DNA of 64,000 nt from Thamnidium elegans (lineage: Eukaryota > Mucoromycota > Mucoromycetes > Mucorales > Mucoraceae). The first letter of the stretch is position 1. Every line of letters starts with the position of its first letter. Below, in pieces: positions 11,331 to 23,500 of the stretch. A program made the position numbers and the translations under genes. The stretch is from contig JAIXMG010000013.1 in assembly GCA_025201345.1 (NCBI GenBank), forward strand, positions 744,001-808,000, in the 5' to 3' direction. The notes below the pieces were generated by a model, which was given only the letters and a program-made list of their open reading frames with translations, was not told the origin of the DNA and ran no database searches.

Positions 11331-14300
11331 TCACAAAATGAAATTAAAGTTGTATTAAAGTTGTATTAAAGTTGTATTATCTAATTATTAGGGGTAGAAA
11401 CCTTATGAAGGTATAGAATTCTTGTTTGTTTTTTTTCGTCTTACAGAAACCAAATTCGGGTACAATTTCAACTGGTAGCATTTGTCTTTGGTTACTACAA
11501 TTTGGTTACCCCACTTCCTCTTTTTTTTTTTCGCATGAATATATTTTACACAAATCAGCTCATAAATGTGCACTGTGTATTGTTCTTGAACTCCATCTTG
11601 TTTTTCTTTCGGGAACCATGGAACTAGTAATCAATTTTTTTTTATTATTTGTGCACATTTATTTTGATGTTTTTGTTTCTCACGCGCAAGGGTTGGCGTT
11701 ACCAGCGCAGAACTTATATAATCATATATGACGCTAGTCATTCCATACCTACTCCTGGTTCGAGAAAAACAAACAAATGACTTATGAATTGCATTCGAGG
11801 AATTCTCGTACTAATGTTTCTCGTATAATAACATGATTGTAAGCAAAGTCACTTTCATTCATTTATTTTATCTTTTTTACAAATTTAATTATTTTTCTTA
11901 TCTCCCCCTTTCTTTTTCACAAATATAATTTATGAAAAGGCCCCCAGGTGAGATTATGAATGGCAACCTTATAAATTCATATTGAAGATGTTAATTTAAA
12001 AGAACGGTAGGAGTCTTGAATAATCATTTATGGTAAGTTACACTTTTTATTTTTGATTGGGTGGTATTGTGTACACAGTGACAAACTTTTTCGTTGATCA
12101 TTTATCCGTAATAATAGTAATAATCTAGATCACTATGACGAATTCGTAGTTGATGAAGGATTGGTCGATATGTATGTATATATCGAATATTAAGTAGTTA
12201 TTTATACATTATAAAAAACGCATCAATTCGTATTATTTTCTCTTTTTTTTTATTATTACTTTTTATCTACATTCAGCATATACGATTCTTTCCGTTTGGT
12301 CTCGACCTTACTCGAATTTCTTAAGACAATCTTATTATGCTGAAAATATTAGATTTATTAAATCAGTTACAATTTTGGATATAAAAGTTGTGTTTTATGT
12401 TTACATAACTACCATTCACATTTAGCAATGGAGGACTACACAGTTCGTATCTAAAAATGGTATGTAACTTTGGTCCAAATAAATTGAATGCAATATTTGT
12501 AAGCAACGAGGCACAGCGTTGCCAAAAAGTTCTCGTGAACACAAAAAAAAAAAGAGAGAAATCCGGCAATACTTTATTTTATAAATAGTAAAATGGTATT
12601 TTACGCACGCTTGACCAAAAATAAAGAGATTTTTGAGCTTTGAGTATACCTTTTTTTTTTTTTTTTTGGAGAAAAAGAAAAAATAAAACTTATATATTAA
12701 ACTCGATGAGCTAATAGTAGTCATTTAGTTCCTGAAGAAACGTGGTACCTTAGCAAGTCATGTTAGTGTGATAGATTAGACGCTCTAACCTACTTTCAAC
12801 TAGTAAATAACAAAGCCTCGCTTAAAAATCATCTGTAGGACTTTGAAGTTACACTCCTACTCTATAAAATAAACAATATTATTTTTTCGAGAGTAACTTT
12901 ATTTCATAATGATTTTCATTCCTTTTTTATAATATGTGCGTAAAGCTAAATTAAGTAAGACACATAAATAAAACCGGTAGATGTTAATGTTGATACTAGA
13001 GTAGCAGTATACTTGTATAGTAGTCTTTGCTAAATATATAGAATTCTTTTAATGCAATCGATTGTAAACATTTAAGGTATTACTTTTTGATAACTAGATC
13101 AACGAGAAATACTGAGATTATACGAACTAAATGAGAACCAAAGGAGATTAAGCATACTTATCTGAATAGTTTAGCTGTTGTACAGATTTTTAAAAAGGGT
13201 ATTTTGATCGTACATATACTTTATTTTTCAATATTTGTATTTATGAAAATATAAGACATCAACTTGCTAGTACGTGCCATAAAAGACAATTTCTCGGTCA
13301 AATGTATAATTATTCTTTCGATCATAAAATGTCACCATCCTACTCGTGCTATTAAATAAAGACACACAAATGCGCCCCACATTTAATCATTTTAACAGCA
13401 TGTATGCTTATTAAAATACACGTAAAAAATAAATTGTTTAGATAAACAACCATAGAAAGTAAGGAATACCAGCTTTTGAGAAAATGGTAATTTTTGCATA
13501 ATTAAAAGAGAGTTGCTGCGGGAATTGGTTCACAATTATGCTCAATTGAATATAATTAAAAGCAATAATAAAAACATCATTAGGTTTTTTTTTATATAAA
13601 GTACATCATTATTACCACTGATCTCGCAGTAATGGTCTTAGATGAGGAATGCCGAGTATCCGGTTAAAAAAAGAAACAAAAAAAAGCAATTGAGAAGAGC
13701 GATAGTACGAGAATAAAGTTTATGTCTGTGTAACCTTCGACTCAACCTCATTAGTACTGGTGCGATTTGTTGGGTTCACGAAAATTACTAAATTAGGAAC
13801 GGTCAGGTGCCTGATTTTAATTGCTACACAATTTCCCATATTTAATGTGTACAAAAATAAAATATGTTGTGACTTTTCGGCCTATCATTATTTTAATCTC
13901 TCTCCTCTTTAATGCCTGAGTAAAATATCACGAACTTGAAGTTTATATGTCTTTATACCATTTTTTTTTTAAAAAAAAAAATTGCAATTATTATTGATAA
14001 CTATTTTGCTATTGAAAAAATAATTTTCTACAATCAGTATATTTTCTTTACGAGCAAAAAAAAAAAAAAAAAAAAAAAAACGAAATATTGCATGGTGGTT
14101 ACCTTGCGTGCTGTAAGATTTGCAACCCAAGATCAAAAGATAACTAACCAATGAAAACCCTCAAATAGCCTACTCAAGTATAGTTAGAACTTTCAACGAT
14201 TTCAATCCAACGATATGTTGAACGATCGTTGAATGGACATATCGATACGTAAAAAAAAAGTCGATTTTTCCTTTATTTTAAAAACGAGTTATACCCGCCA

Positions 14301-14526
14301 GTCAAACCACTCCTTCCAAACCTTTTATCGTTAAATAAATAAGGATTGACATGAATCTTTTGACTGAACGTTTTTTTTTAGTAAACAAGAAGACTAATTC
14401 ATAGTACCATGGGAAATATTGCGTAATCTTTTTAACGAGACAAAAAAAAAAGTAATATTAAAAAATGGAACAGTAAAAGACGTTTATTTATTTTTGTAAA
14501 AAAAAGGAAAATATGAAATTAATTTT
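11331..14526. other. 3.2-kb gene-poor region
   Basis: No gene is supported. The part from 11331 to about 11760 aligns loosely with the 5' flank of the second hexosaminidase (shared GGNACCATGGAA.TAGTA.. at 11614 and 20780, and CTTATATAATCATAT.. at 11710 and 20885), so the duplication reaches at least 600 bp upstream. A second copy of the dispersed repeat lies at 13650-13815, and a T10A11 palindrome lies at 13961. Other open frames here are low-complexity. Confidence 0.5.
13650..13815. repeat. Dispersed repeat, copy B
   Basis: It begins GCCGAGTATCCGGTTAAAAA and continues with AGTTTATGTCTGTGTAACC, TACTGGTGCGATT, GTTGGGTTC, ATTACTAAATTAGG and CAGGTGCCTGATTTTAATT. The order and spacing match copy A at 8630-8800 with scattered substitutions. 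No terminal repeats or ORF are visible. Confidence 0.55.
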
Positions 14527-17068
14527 TTACAAATTATTCCTCTCTTCGATCTTCCTCATTTCCGATTCGAAACCTTCTAGTATTTTATTGAGCTCAGATT
14601 TCAAGTAATCTTCAGCGGAGGAAGTAGGTCGATGAGGAGATGATGGAGTGTAGGCAACAGGAGAAGATTGTCCAGGTGAATAATTGGGCAGATGCATCGG
14701 CGAGTCTGGATTCTCTTTGCCTGACTGATTATTATATACACTAGAGTGTTCATGAAGAGGTGGGTATCTGATAGGAGGGGGCACATTCTCTTTATCAGAT
14801 GTGTATACAGGAGAGGGGTGGCTTAACACCAAAGGGGATTCATCTTCCGTATTTTGAATAATAATAGGTGAATCGAATACGTCTAGTATATCTTGAGTCA
14901 CATAAGGGGATGGATCTTGTGTATTTTGATTCATAAAAGAAGTAGATACATCTTGGGTATCTTGAGAGATAGGATAATAGGATGCATCTTGGGTATCTTG
15001 AGTAATAGGGTAACATGATACACCTTGGTTATCTTGAGTTATAGGATAACATAATTCATATTGAGTATCCGGAACCATAGGGTAACAAGTATTTTGGGTA
15101 ATAGGATAACATAATTCATCTTGGTTATCTTGAGTCATAGGATAATATGGCTCATCTTGGGTATCTGGAGCCATAGCGTAACAGGATACGTCTGAGATAC
15201 CTTGAATAATACGAGAAGTTAGATCTTGAGTGAAATGTGCAATATTAAAAGGAGATACACCTTGATTATCATGAGTAATATTAGAAGGCGATACATTTCG
15301 GATAATTTGAGCAGGCTGGGTATATACGGGAGCTTGGCGAGAAGTTCCAGAGCCTTCTGCAGCTGGTATATAAATATGCTCTTTTGAAATAGGAGTAACT
15401 GGTTCAGGTAACATATTACTAGAACGAGATAAAGAAATTGTTTTTTCCTTAGAAAGGTTTGTTCGCAGATTATACTCTACTTCACAAACTTTATCTTTAT
15501 CTCTAAATACTTTTTCCTACGAATGAAAAACAGGTTAAAAAATTATTTATACGTAAAAAAAAAAAAAAAAAGTACTTACAGTATCTATTGGCTTCTTTAA
15601 GCTGGCTTTCTTGGTGAGAGGAGTATCATTATCAAATTGAGATGATATGGGGAGACTTCTTTTTTTGGGAGGATTTGTTTCCTCTTCAGCAGCAGCAAAT
15701 GCAGAGGTATTAGAACCAGAAGTTTCAGGTTTTTGAAGACGTCTTGTTTGGAATGCTTTTGGCTTAGTAGATGCTTGTGGAGACTTTTTGGTACTATCAA
15801 TGGGTTTGCTAGCTGGTGATGCAATAAAAGGACCATTGGGCTTGATTATAAGAGAGGACTTGAGGCCAGGTAAAATATTAACCGCACTAGGGTTACTTCT
15901 GGCACTAGGAGTACAATCATGCACAGGTCGAGATGAACCATAAGTTACCATAGCACGACGTGATGGTTTTGGTGTAAGTATTTGGTTTAAGTCCCAGATA
16001 GAGCCATCCGTCTTGGAAGAAGCCTTTTGAACATTTTTGGTCTTACTTGGTACAGTAGTGTCCTTTCTTGAAATATGCTTTTTAATGACTACCACGGGTT
16101 CCAAAAACTTACATTGCTCTTTTTGTTTCTTGGAGATAGGTGCACTTGCCTCAGAACTAGATGCAACTTTGTTGATAGGACGTTTAGCGGTAGCGGTAGA
16201 ACTATGGGTATCTGATTCATTACTCTTTTTTTTTTTTAATAAAAAAAATAATTATAAAAAACCGTTTACCTTTATACTGCTTGATCTTGTACTTTTATTA
16301 TTACGCGTACTATAAGTTGTTTCAAAGAAAGCACAATCTTTACTTAATTCTTGATGCTTAGTTCTATGCATATATTTAGTAAAAAAAAAGGTTTCTTTTT
16401 TTAGGTGTAAATATTTTACTTACAATAAGTCTGTATCATTAGGATAAACAGTGATTGACTCGCCGCAATAAGCACATTTTACTCGAGAAGGTAAAATAGC
16501 AGTAGGGGCAAAAAAAAGCCCAGCACCTGCAAGCTATAAAAAAAGGAAAGTCAGAAAACTTCTAGTTTTTTTTTGTTGTTGTTGTAAGTTTGTACCTTTG
16601 CTGCAGTAGGATACTTGGTAGTGTCCTTCTTTGGAGGCCAATAATCATGGCAGTTAAACGTAGCCAGTCTGGCAGAACGCATAATAATACTTCTGGGACG
16701 ATCATATGCTTTGCTAGGATCAGATAAGGGTCTCTTGTGTGCGTCTGGAAAATTTAAGCGTTTCCAAGCGCAACGAGGTGACTCATTACCATGACGAACA
16801 AATGGAGACTGGTTTGGTTTCCAATTGCTTAGTTCAATGTCACATATAAAACAACGGACACAGTCAGAAGCCTTTGTTTTACGGATAAGGTAAAAACCGG
16901 CTTTGGCAAACTAGGCAATAATATATATATAAATTTTTTTTTTCTTGGTACCTTTTTTTATACGTATATACTCACACTTTCAGCTTTTGTGTACTTGGAA
17001 TTATCGTTGTAAGGCCATTTGACCACATTTTTTTGAAAGGAGTCGATTCTGTTTTGAAGAATGTTCAT
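14527..17068 (-). CDS. BIR1: BIR1/survivin-type protein with two BIR zinc domains
   Basis: This is the chromosomal passenger complex subunit that brings Aurora kinase and INCENP to centromeres (known for fission and budding yeast Bir1 and animal survivin). Six exons (17068-16976, 16910-16596, 16533-16424, 16363-16270, 16224-15580, 15516-14527) give 748 residues. Both BIR domains are complete with exact C-x2-C-x16-H-x6-C spacing: CFIC ... H ... C at about residues 58-85 and CAYC ... H ... C near 158-185. The second is only complete when exons 3 and 4 join as TT|A, which confirms that junction. Then come a basic Ser/Pro-rich linker and about ten degenerate 12-residue repeats (consensus TQDxQDxxCYPI, residues about 505-650). 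A C-terminal helix (AEDYLKSELNKILEGFESEM) probably contacts INCENP. Intron 4 ends in an A-run before AG. Confidence 0.93.
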
Positions 17069-17176
17069 TGTTATTTTTTTTGAGAAGAGAATATAAGGAA
17101 GAAATGAAAAAAAAAACAATTATTTATTCTTAAAATTATATGCAAAAGAAAAAAAGACGCGAAGCAAGTCACAACG

Positions 17177-17404
17177 CTATTTATGTGTTTGATGGCTGTA
17201 TATTTTGTGAATTTCCATAACAGACGTCATAAGAACAATGATAGAAGTACCAGATATACTGTAGATATCGGGATACTCGTATAAAATAAAAATACCAAAC
17301 AAGAATGCAAACACAACATCGTTCATACGCATCAAAGTACTTGGACCAGCAGGAGCCATTTGAAGTCTGCAGTAATAAACTCGTAAGTATATGAGTACAT
17401 TCAC
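17177..17404 (-). pseudogene. Orphan 3' exon of an EamA/DMT-type transporter
   Basis: On the minus strand a good acceptor (CTGCAG, exon start 17366) is followed by LQMAPAGPSTLMRMNDVVFA, FLFGIFILYEYPDIYSISG and TSIIVLMTSVMEIHKIYSHQ, then a stop at 17177. This is the last helix pair of a drug/metabolite-transporter superfamily protein (the APAG...R...D.VFA pattern and PD..SI.G.. are typical). No upstream exons with the other eight helices are found before 18.6 kb. The piece sits 109 bp upstream of BIR1 on the same strand. It is best read as a gene relic. Confidence 0.65.
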
Positions 17405-18346
17405 AGATTTTATTTAAAATAATCAAGACATCAACCTGACAAAAAAAAAAGGAGGAGGGGGTTGTAGGGAAAATATTGATACACGTTATATTTGAGTATT
17501 CAGCTTAAAAAATACGGCGCATAAAAAGGAATCAACATAATATAGAGAACAATAAGTACAAATGTTTGTTGGAAGATTTATTATCCAGTTCGGGTCGCAA
17601 TACTTCTCCTTTTTTTTCATATATCTTTTCACGACCACACATCTATCTAAATTAAACATATCGATCGTAATATGGGGGGTTTTTTTTAATAATTAAAGAA
17701 GCGGTACTACAGTATTTTTGTTTATATACATGTTGAATTCAAGTTAATATTACAGAAATATTATATTGAAGTTGATCGCGAATCCATTTTGTTATCAAAC
17801 ACGAATTCGAAGCGCAGAAAATATTTTAAATTTTTGTTTCGTTTGCTTCGTGTCCATCCCTTTACAAAAGTTATAACGATAGCAACTATAGATGGAAATG
17901 CATTTCGAGCATAATAAATATGTAACTATGCTTGGGAGTTTGAAAATTATTGACATTACTCGAAGTTTTTAAACTAAAGTAAAAGACACGTTTTTTTTTT
18001 GTGTTTTTGGGTTAAATCTTGGTACACAGTTCATATACACTATTAATATGTATTTATTCTGTGGTTATCAGGCTAATTTATTCAGTATTGAAGATGATAA
18101 AAAAAAAAGTGGTATTACTCAGAACAGCGTAGCTTATAGGGTCAACTTCTATGGAAACTGAAATTCCGTTTTTATTTTACTTCCAGTATATAAAAAAAAG
18201 ATTCAAGTATTTAGAGAGCTCGAAACATCAAGTTATGTTACAAATCTAATATCTCGGCTGATTATATAATGTGCACAATTTCCCTAACTTGGGATCCCAA
18301 TGTTGACAAAGTAATGCGTTAATTAGTATTAGGGTCACCTGCCCTT

Positions 18347-18384
<38 letters not shown>

Positions 18385-18608
18385 TATAGATTAGAAAACA
18401 AATAAAAAAATACATAGAAAATAATTTGAAAAACTATATAGAAAATAATAAAGCAGTTGAATTTGTTTTATGGGTTTGATAACAAACAATTAAATTAAGA
18501 AACTTTATTATTATTATTATTATGATGGGTAAAGGAGTTTATGTGTAATTAGCACGGTAGGTTATTCATATAAGTGATACATTAATGTCAATTTTTTTAT
18601 GGAGCAGT
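17405..18608. other. 3' flank of hexosaminidase copy 2 and anonymous spacer
   Basis: No gene is seen. Sequence near 18215-18290 (GAAACATCAAGTTATGTTAC ... TATATAATGTGCACAATTTCC) corresponds to 9045-9125 beside copy 1, showing that the duplicated block includes 3' flank. A T9A27 palindromic tract lies at 18345-18380. Confidence 0.5.
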
Positions 18609-20386
18609 TTAGGCTTCGAGGCTAGGGTCGTTAAGATCACAAGCGTTAGGGTGAGTGGCACAATACTTGGGTTGAACAGGTTCAGCATTGATACCACGAG
18701 CTTGCAAACGGTAAACCCAATCGTAGAAACGTTCAGAAGATTGCTTAACAGTACGTCTTTCACCAGCTCTGTCATAAGAACCAGACCAGTACATCTCAGC
18801 AGCAGAGGCAGAACGAGGCCAGAGACGACCATCAATAACGGTAGGACCGGTTTGTTCAGCCCACATGGCAAGTTCACCACCGAGAACCTTACCAGGATGA
18901 TCCTTTTCAATACCCTTGGTCATGTCATAACCGTAAATACGTTGCCATGTCTTGAAAGGTCCACACCAAGAACCAGCGTTACCAGCGTAGTTGTGAACAT
19001 CTTCAGGAGTTTCAGTTTGAGTAGGACTGTGATAACGTTCATCGAGACCAACCCATCCTAAAATTAGAAGCAAACCACTTAATACACTTTTTTCTAATCC
19101 TTTTATATATATATATATATATGAAACTTACCACCGTGACCACAATCAAGATAGAAATAATCAAAGTTGGAAACAACAACATCATAACCTTGAGCGGTAT
19201 AGGTAGAAGGAGGAGCCAACCAAGTTTGGACAATGGTGTTCTTGTCATAGTCACCGCCATCTCTGATAGGATCTTCCCAGAGCATAGGTCTCTTCTTGAG
19301 GTCAGTCTTGACATATTCCAAGAAGTTGGTGGTCCATTCAAACCAAACTTCTAAAGTGGTCATGTTGTTCTTGGTCTTGTAAGCTTGAACATCTTCACTC
19401 AAATCCCAACACTTGGTGTTAATTTCATCACCACCAGTGTGATAAACGGAATCAGGGAAAGCCTCGGAAACATCCTTAGCAATAGTCTTGACGATGTCAT
19501 GAGCGTAGTCACTGACAGGGTTAAGTTGACCAGCAGGAGGTTCAGCGGCATAAGGGCCCCAGAAGACATCAGTACAGATCATAGCATCAGGGTGAGATTC
19601 AACAATGGAAGCAGTGTGAGCAGGCATATCGATTTCGATAATGATACGAATACCACGTTCTTCAGCAAACTTGATGACGGTTTGAACATCTTCAGCAGTA
19701 TAAACTTCCTTGGCAGAGTAAGCACCCTTCTTACTGATTTCAGGAAGAGACTTGAGTTCAAGAGGCCATGATTGAGAATCAGTTGCATGCCAATGTAAAA
19801 CGTTCATCTTGTTGTAAGATTGAGCTTCGAGAGTACGCAAGATATCCTTGACAGGGTAGTAGTTACGAGAAGTATCCAACAAGATACCACGATGAACATA
19901 AGTGGGAGCATCGTTAATCTTGGCGGTATGAGCAACTAAAGTTTCCTTCTCACCAGCTTCAACCATTTGAGAGAAAGTTTCCAAAGAACGGAGAGCACCA
20001 ATCCAGGTAGCAGCTCTAACGTTGGCGAAACCACCTAACTCGGGGACATCGAGGGTATAAGATTCATCAACACCCAAATCGACCTTGGCACTGTTATCGG
20101 AAACTTGGAAGTTAATACCTTGGAGTTCGTTATAGGTAGGAGTGGTGGTAGTGTTGTCAGTACCGACAGAGACAGGAACCCATCTTTCCTTCTTGATCAA
20201 ATCGAGGTAACGATCAGCAGCCTTTTGAAGGTTCTTGTTTTGGATACCTTGGAAACTGAAATTCTTGGAGAGAATGGCAGTGGTACCAGACCACGCAACT
20301 TCTTGGGGAATAGGGAAGAGGAAAGTCTTGGCTTCAACAGAAGCAGAGACCAATGCACAAGCGGCAACGAGAGATAACAATTTCAT
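18609..20386 (-). CDS. Secreted GH20 beta-N-acetylhexosaminidase, copy 2
   Basis: This is a paralogue of the gene at 9415-11192, with exons 20386-19132 and 19057-18609 and also 567 residues. It has the same signal peptide (MKLLSLVAACALVSASVEA), the catalytic motif HTGGDEINTKCW and the same GH20 layout. Differences cluster in the N-terminal half: KNFSFQG against DKFTFQG, the VGTDNTTTTP region, AGEKETLVAHTAKIND against ADEEDNLVAHTANIND, and RAATWIG against KAKTWIG. The 76-nt intron with its AT repeat and the 449-nt second exon appear identical by eye. That pattern fits recent gene conversion of the 3' part, because a single old duplication would have left the intron diverged too. Product and location are expected to be the same: an extracellular or cell-wall chitobiase activity. 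Confidence 0.97.
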
Positions 20387-20524
20387 GTTTGGATTATTAA
20401 AAAGATTGAATAAAGGGATGAAGATAAAAAAAAAAGGAAATTGTTGAAAACCCAGTTGCTTTTATATGATTTTTCCCGGAGTCTAATAGGCTTGTTAGTT
20501 CTGCGGTAAAACAGAATCGACAAA
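20387..20524 (-). promoter_or_regulatory. Promoter-proximal region of hexosaminidase copy 2
   Basis: A TATA-like CATATAAAA (minus strand) lies near 20461-20469, about 75 bp upstream of the ATG. The conserved 25-bp block shared with copy 1 is at 20500-20524. Its distance from the ATG is 114 bp here and 106 bp in copy 1. Confidence 0.6.
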
Positions 20525-23500
20525 CCATAAACGGGAATTTTAAAGTTTTATTATATAATTATTAGAGGAGGATAAGAACCCTTATGTTGAAAAATTTATG
20601 ACTATTTTGGGTCTTACAAACTTGATTTCTTCTTTGACTATTATGACCTTTTCGTTCTATAATGATCACAGCAATTACTTTTTCTTCTCTTGCATGAATT
20701 TATTTTACACAAAATAATTAGCTCATTAAATATATCAGATCTAGATGTCCTTGCTCAATTCAATAGAAACTACTTTCGGTACCATGGAAGTAGTATCTAA
20801 ATTTTTTTTTCTGCTATTTAGTGTGCGCTTATTTGATGTTTTTATTTCTCACACGCCGAGACTAAAGTTACCAGGAGTGTATACTTATATAATCATATAA
20901 ACTACTGGTCGTTCTATCTTTCTCTCTATTACTCTATATTTTTTTTTCTTGGTTTCTTAAGAAAGAATTACAGTACGATTATTTACCGTCATTTCGATAT
21001 AACAATATTTCCGCTTAAAGTCAGTTAATACAAAAAAAGAAATATAATAAAAGAAATTCTCATGATCCATAAATACATAAATTAAGGTTTGCTGTCTTAA
21101 AGCCGTATATTAAAATATGATATAAACCACTTTTACGCTTTATCTTTTTTTTTCTACTTTTAATTATACTCTTTATTGGCCTTTTTTTTTTTTTTTGTTT
21201 TTTTTTTTTTGCTGACATAGTTTGAATTAGACAGAATATCGACTTTTTTTTTTACATACAGCTTACATTACAAATCTTTCACAAAAATAATTAAAAAAGA
21301 ATGATCACTGTGGAACATTTCACAAAGAAAGACTTGGAGTTGTACATACTATGATAGGTTGCTAAATTACTTAGAACCAAAGATTGAGGGCACCCCCACC
21401 ACGACCAATAAGTTTGGGTTATCTCGCTCGTTTTTTTTATTACATGATTTTTTTATTTCATGAGAATGGAATTCTAACAATTTTCTATAATAGTTTATGT
21501 AAAAAACAAAAACAAAAAAAGAGGTAATAGGAAAGGATGTAAATGTATAAAAAAGTAATTTTGTGCGTTTGTTTATTATTTTTCATTTTTCAGCAGATAA
21601 AAATATTTTGAACTAGAGTGAATTGCGTAATGATCTAGTTTTTTTTTACGCGTTAGTCATGTAGGGGTTGTATTCTTGTTCCACTGAAAATGGGGTGTTT
21701 AAAAAATAAATAAAAAGGCATTCAAAAAAAAATAAAAAGAGTGAAAAAGTAAAGGAGACAACAATAAAATAAAAAATCATGCGTATATGATGGTACGCGT
21801 TTCCAAGTCTTCTATATTCTGTCTATTTGATTACATATTAATGCATATTCTGGTAAAGAATAACAAAAAAAAAAAGGTCATACATTATTTATTTATTTTC
21901 CTCCCAATTATGTAAAACTATTTTATTACGTTATCCTAGTTTTGTGAAAGGGTTCCATCAGGGTACACAGTTTTTTAAAAAAAAGTGCCTCCCTGATCCG
22001 ACAAGGGTCATTTTTTTATTCCCAATTAAGGTTGATTCCCAGAGAATTTTCTTTAAACCCTTTCTAATTTATTCAAAGCAAGTGTGGGGAAATTCTTTCG
22101 TTCCAGAGATTTTTTTTTTTTCGGTTTAAATGACAGCAAAGTACTTACTGTATCCATAAACACTATAAAATCGAGGTTAAAAAGTTAATTACACTTTAAA
22201 TAATTTTGTGCAATGGACTTCCCTTTATCTTATAACGCGATACGTGAAAAGAGGGTCCTTTTTTAACCAATCTAATTTTTTATTGGTATAAATTTATTTC
22301 GTGTTGCGATATTTCCTTAATATGTCTAAAGTAATAACTACTGGATCCTGACTAAAGCAAATTTATCTTTGTACTCAGATTACGTGACCCATATCCCCAC
22401 ACAAAAAAAGAAAAAATACAACTTTTGCCGTCAAAGTATTTCAATATTGTAATTGTTTTTATATCTTGCTGTTATTTTTTATTTTATTTTTTGGATGTAT
22501 ATCTCTTATAAATAAAATTCGTATTTAATTGGTTTGACATTTAATTTACTTCTTATCCCCGAGGTCACTCAAATCGACACGAGCGGGGCGATCAAAAATG
22601 GCAAGGATAATTGATGATCCGGTTCGTTGACATAAAACGTGGCATATGGAAGTCAGTTTTTTCATCTAACTTTTTTTTTTAAAGCGACAAATATTCATAG
22701 CTAGTTGATCTAATGTAATAGTTTTAAACCATTAAAAAAAACTATAAAAAGTCTAGTAAATATATATTAAGTATCTTTAAAAGATTGAGTTGAAGTTTCT
22801 TATTTTTATGAAAGTTTTTATTAAAGTATATATTAATGACTATATTTTGAATTGTTTACTATTAATTCTAGTAAATATATGTAATTCTAGTAAGTCATAA
22901 AACAATGATTTAACTAATAATAATAAAAAAAGGCTAACTGTCTAAATAATGCTATTCCAGTTTTACATTGACGTCTTTAAGGGTCACGGAGAAAGCAAAT
23001 GACATGTCAAATAAATAAACAAAAAAAAGTGCTACTAATCATTTATAACTATCTTGAGTTAAGACCAAAAGAAAAAAAAGGTTTGAATGATTTTTTTTTT
23101 GTAGCATAGTGCACACAAAATGTAGATCTTATGCAAAAAAATAAATAAAAAATTGACACTTGTTCAATGGCGTAATATTTCTGTTACCTGTATAAATTTA
23201 GTATAGGCTGCATAAACTGGAACACATACGTTGCTTACGGAAGATTTGTTATTAACCTTTTTTTATTTTGGTTTGGTTTTAAGCTTTTCTGCAGTTTTTT
23301 TCAAATACAATTGGTTAGGTAAAACTGTCAAGCAAAGTTTTTTTTTATTTTTATTTTTAGTTTTTATCCATGTGATAGTAATATACGATAAATAATAATT
23401 TCGCTTGTATAGTTTGTTATTTCTGGACTGATCTTGTGCTTCAATAAAGCTAATAATAAAAATAACCAGTAATATTTTGTTTATGTCTAAAAAGAATCTA

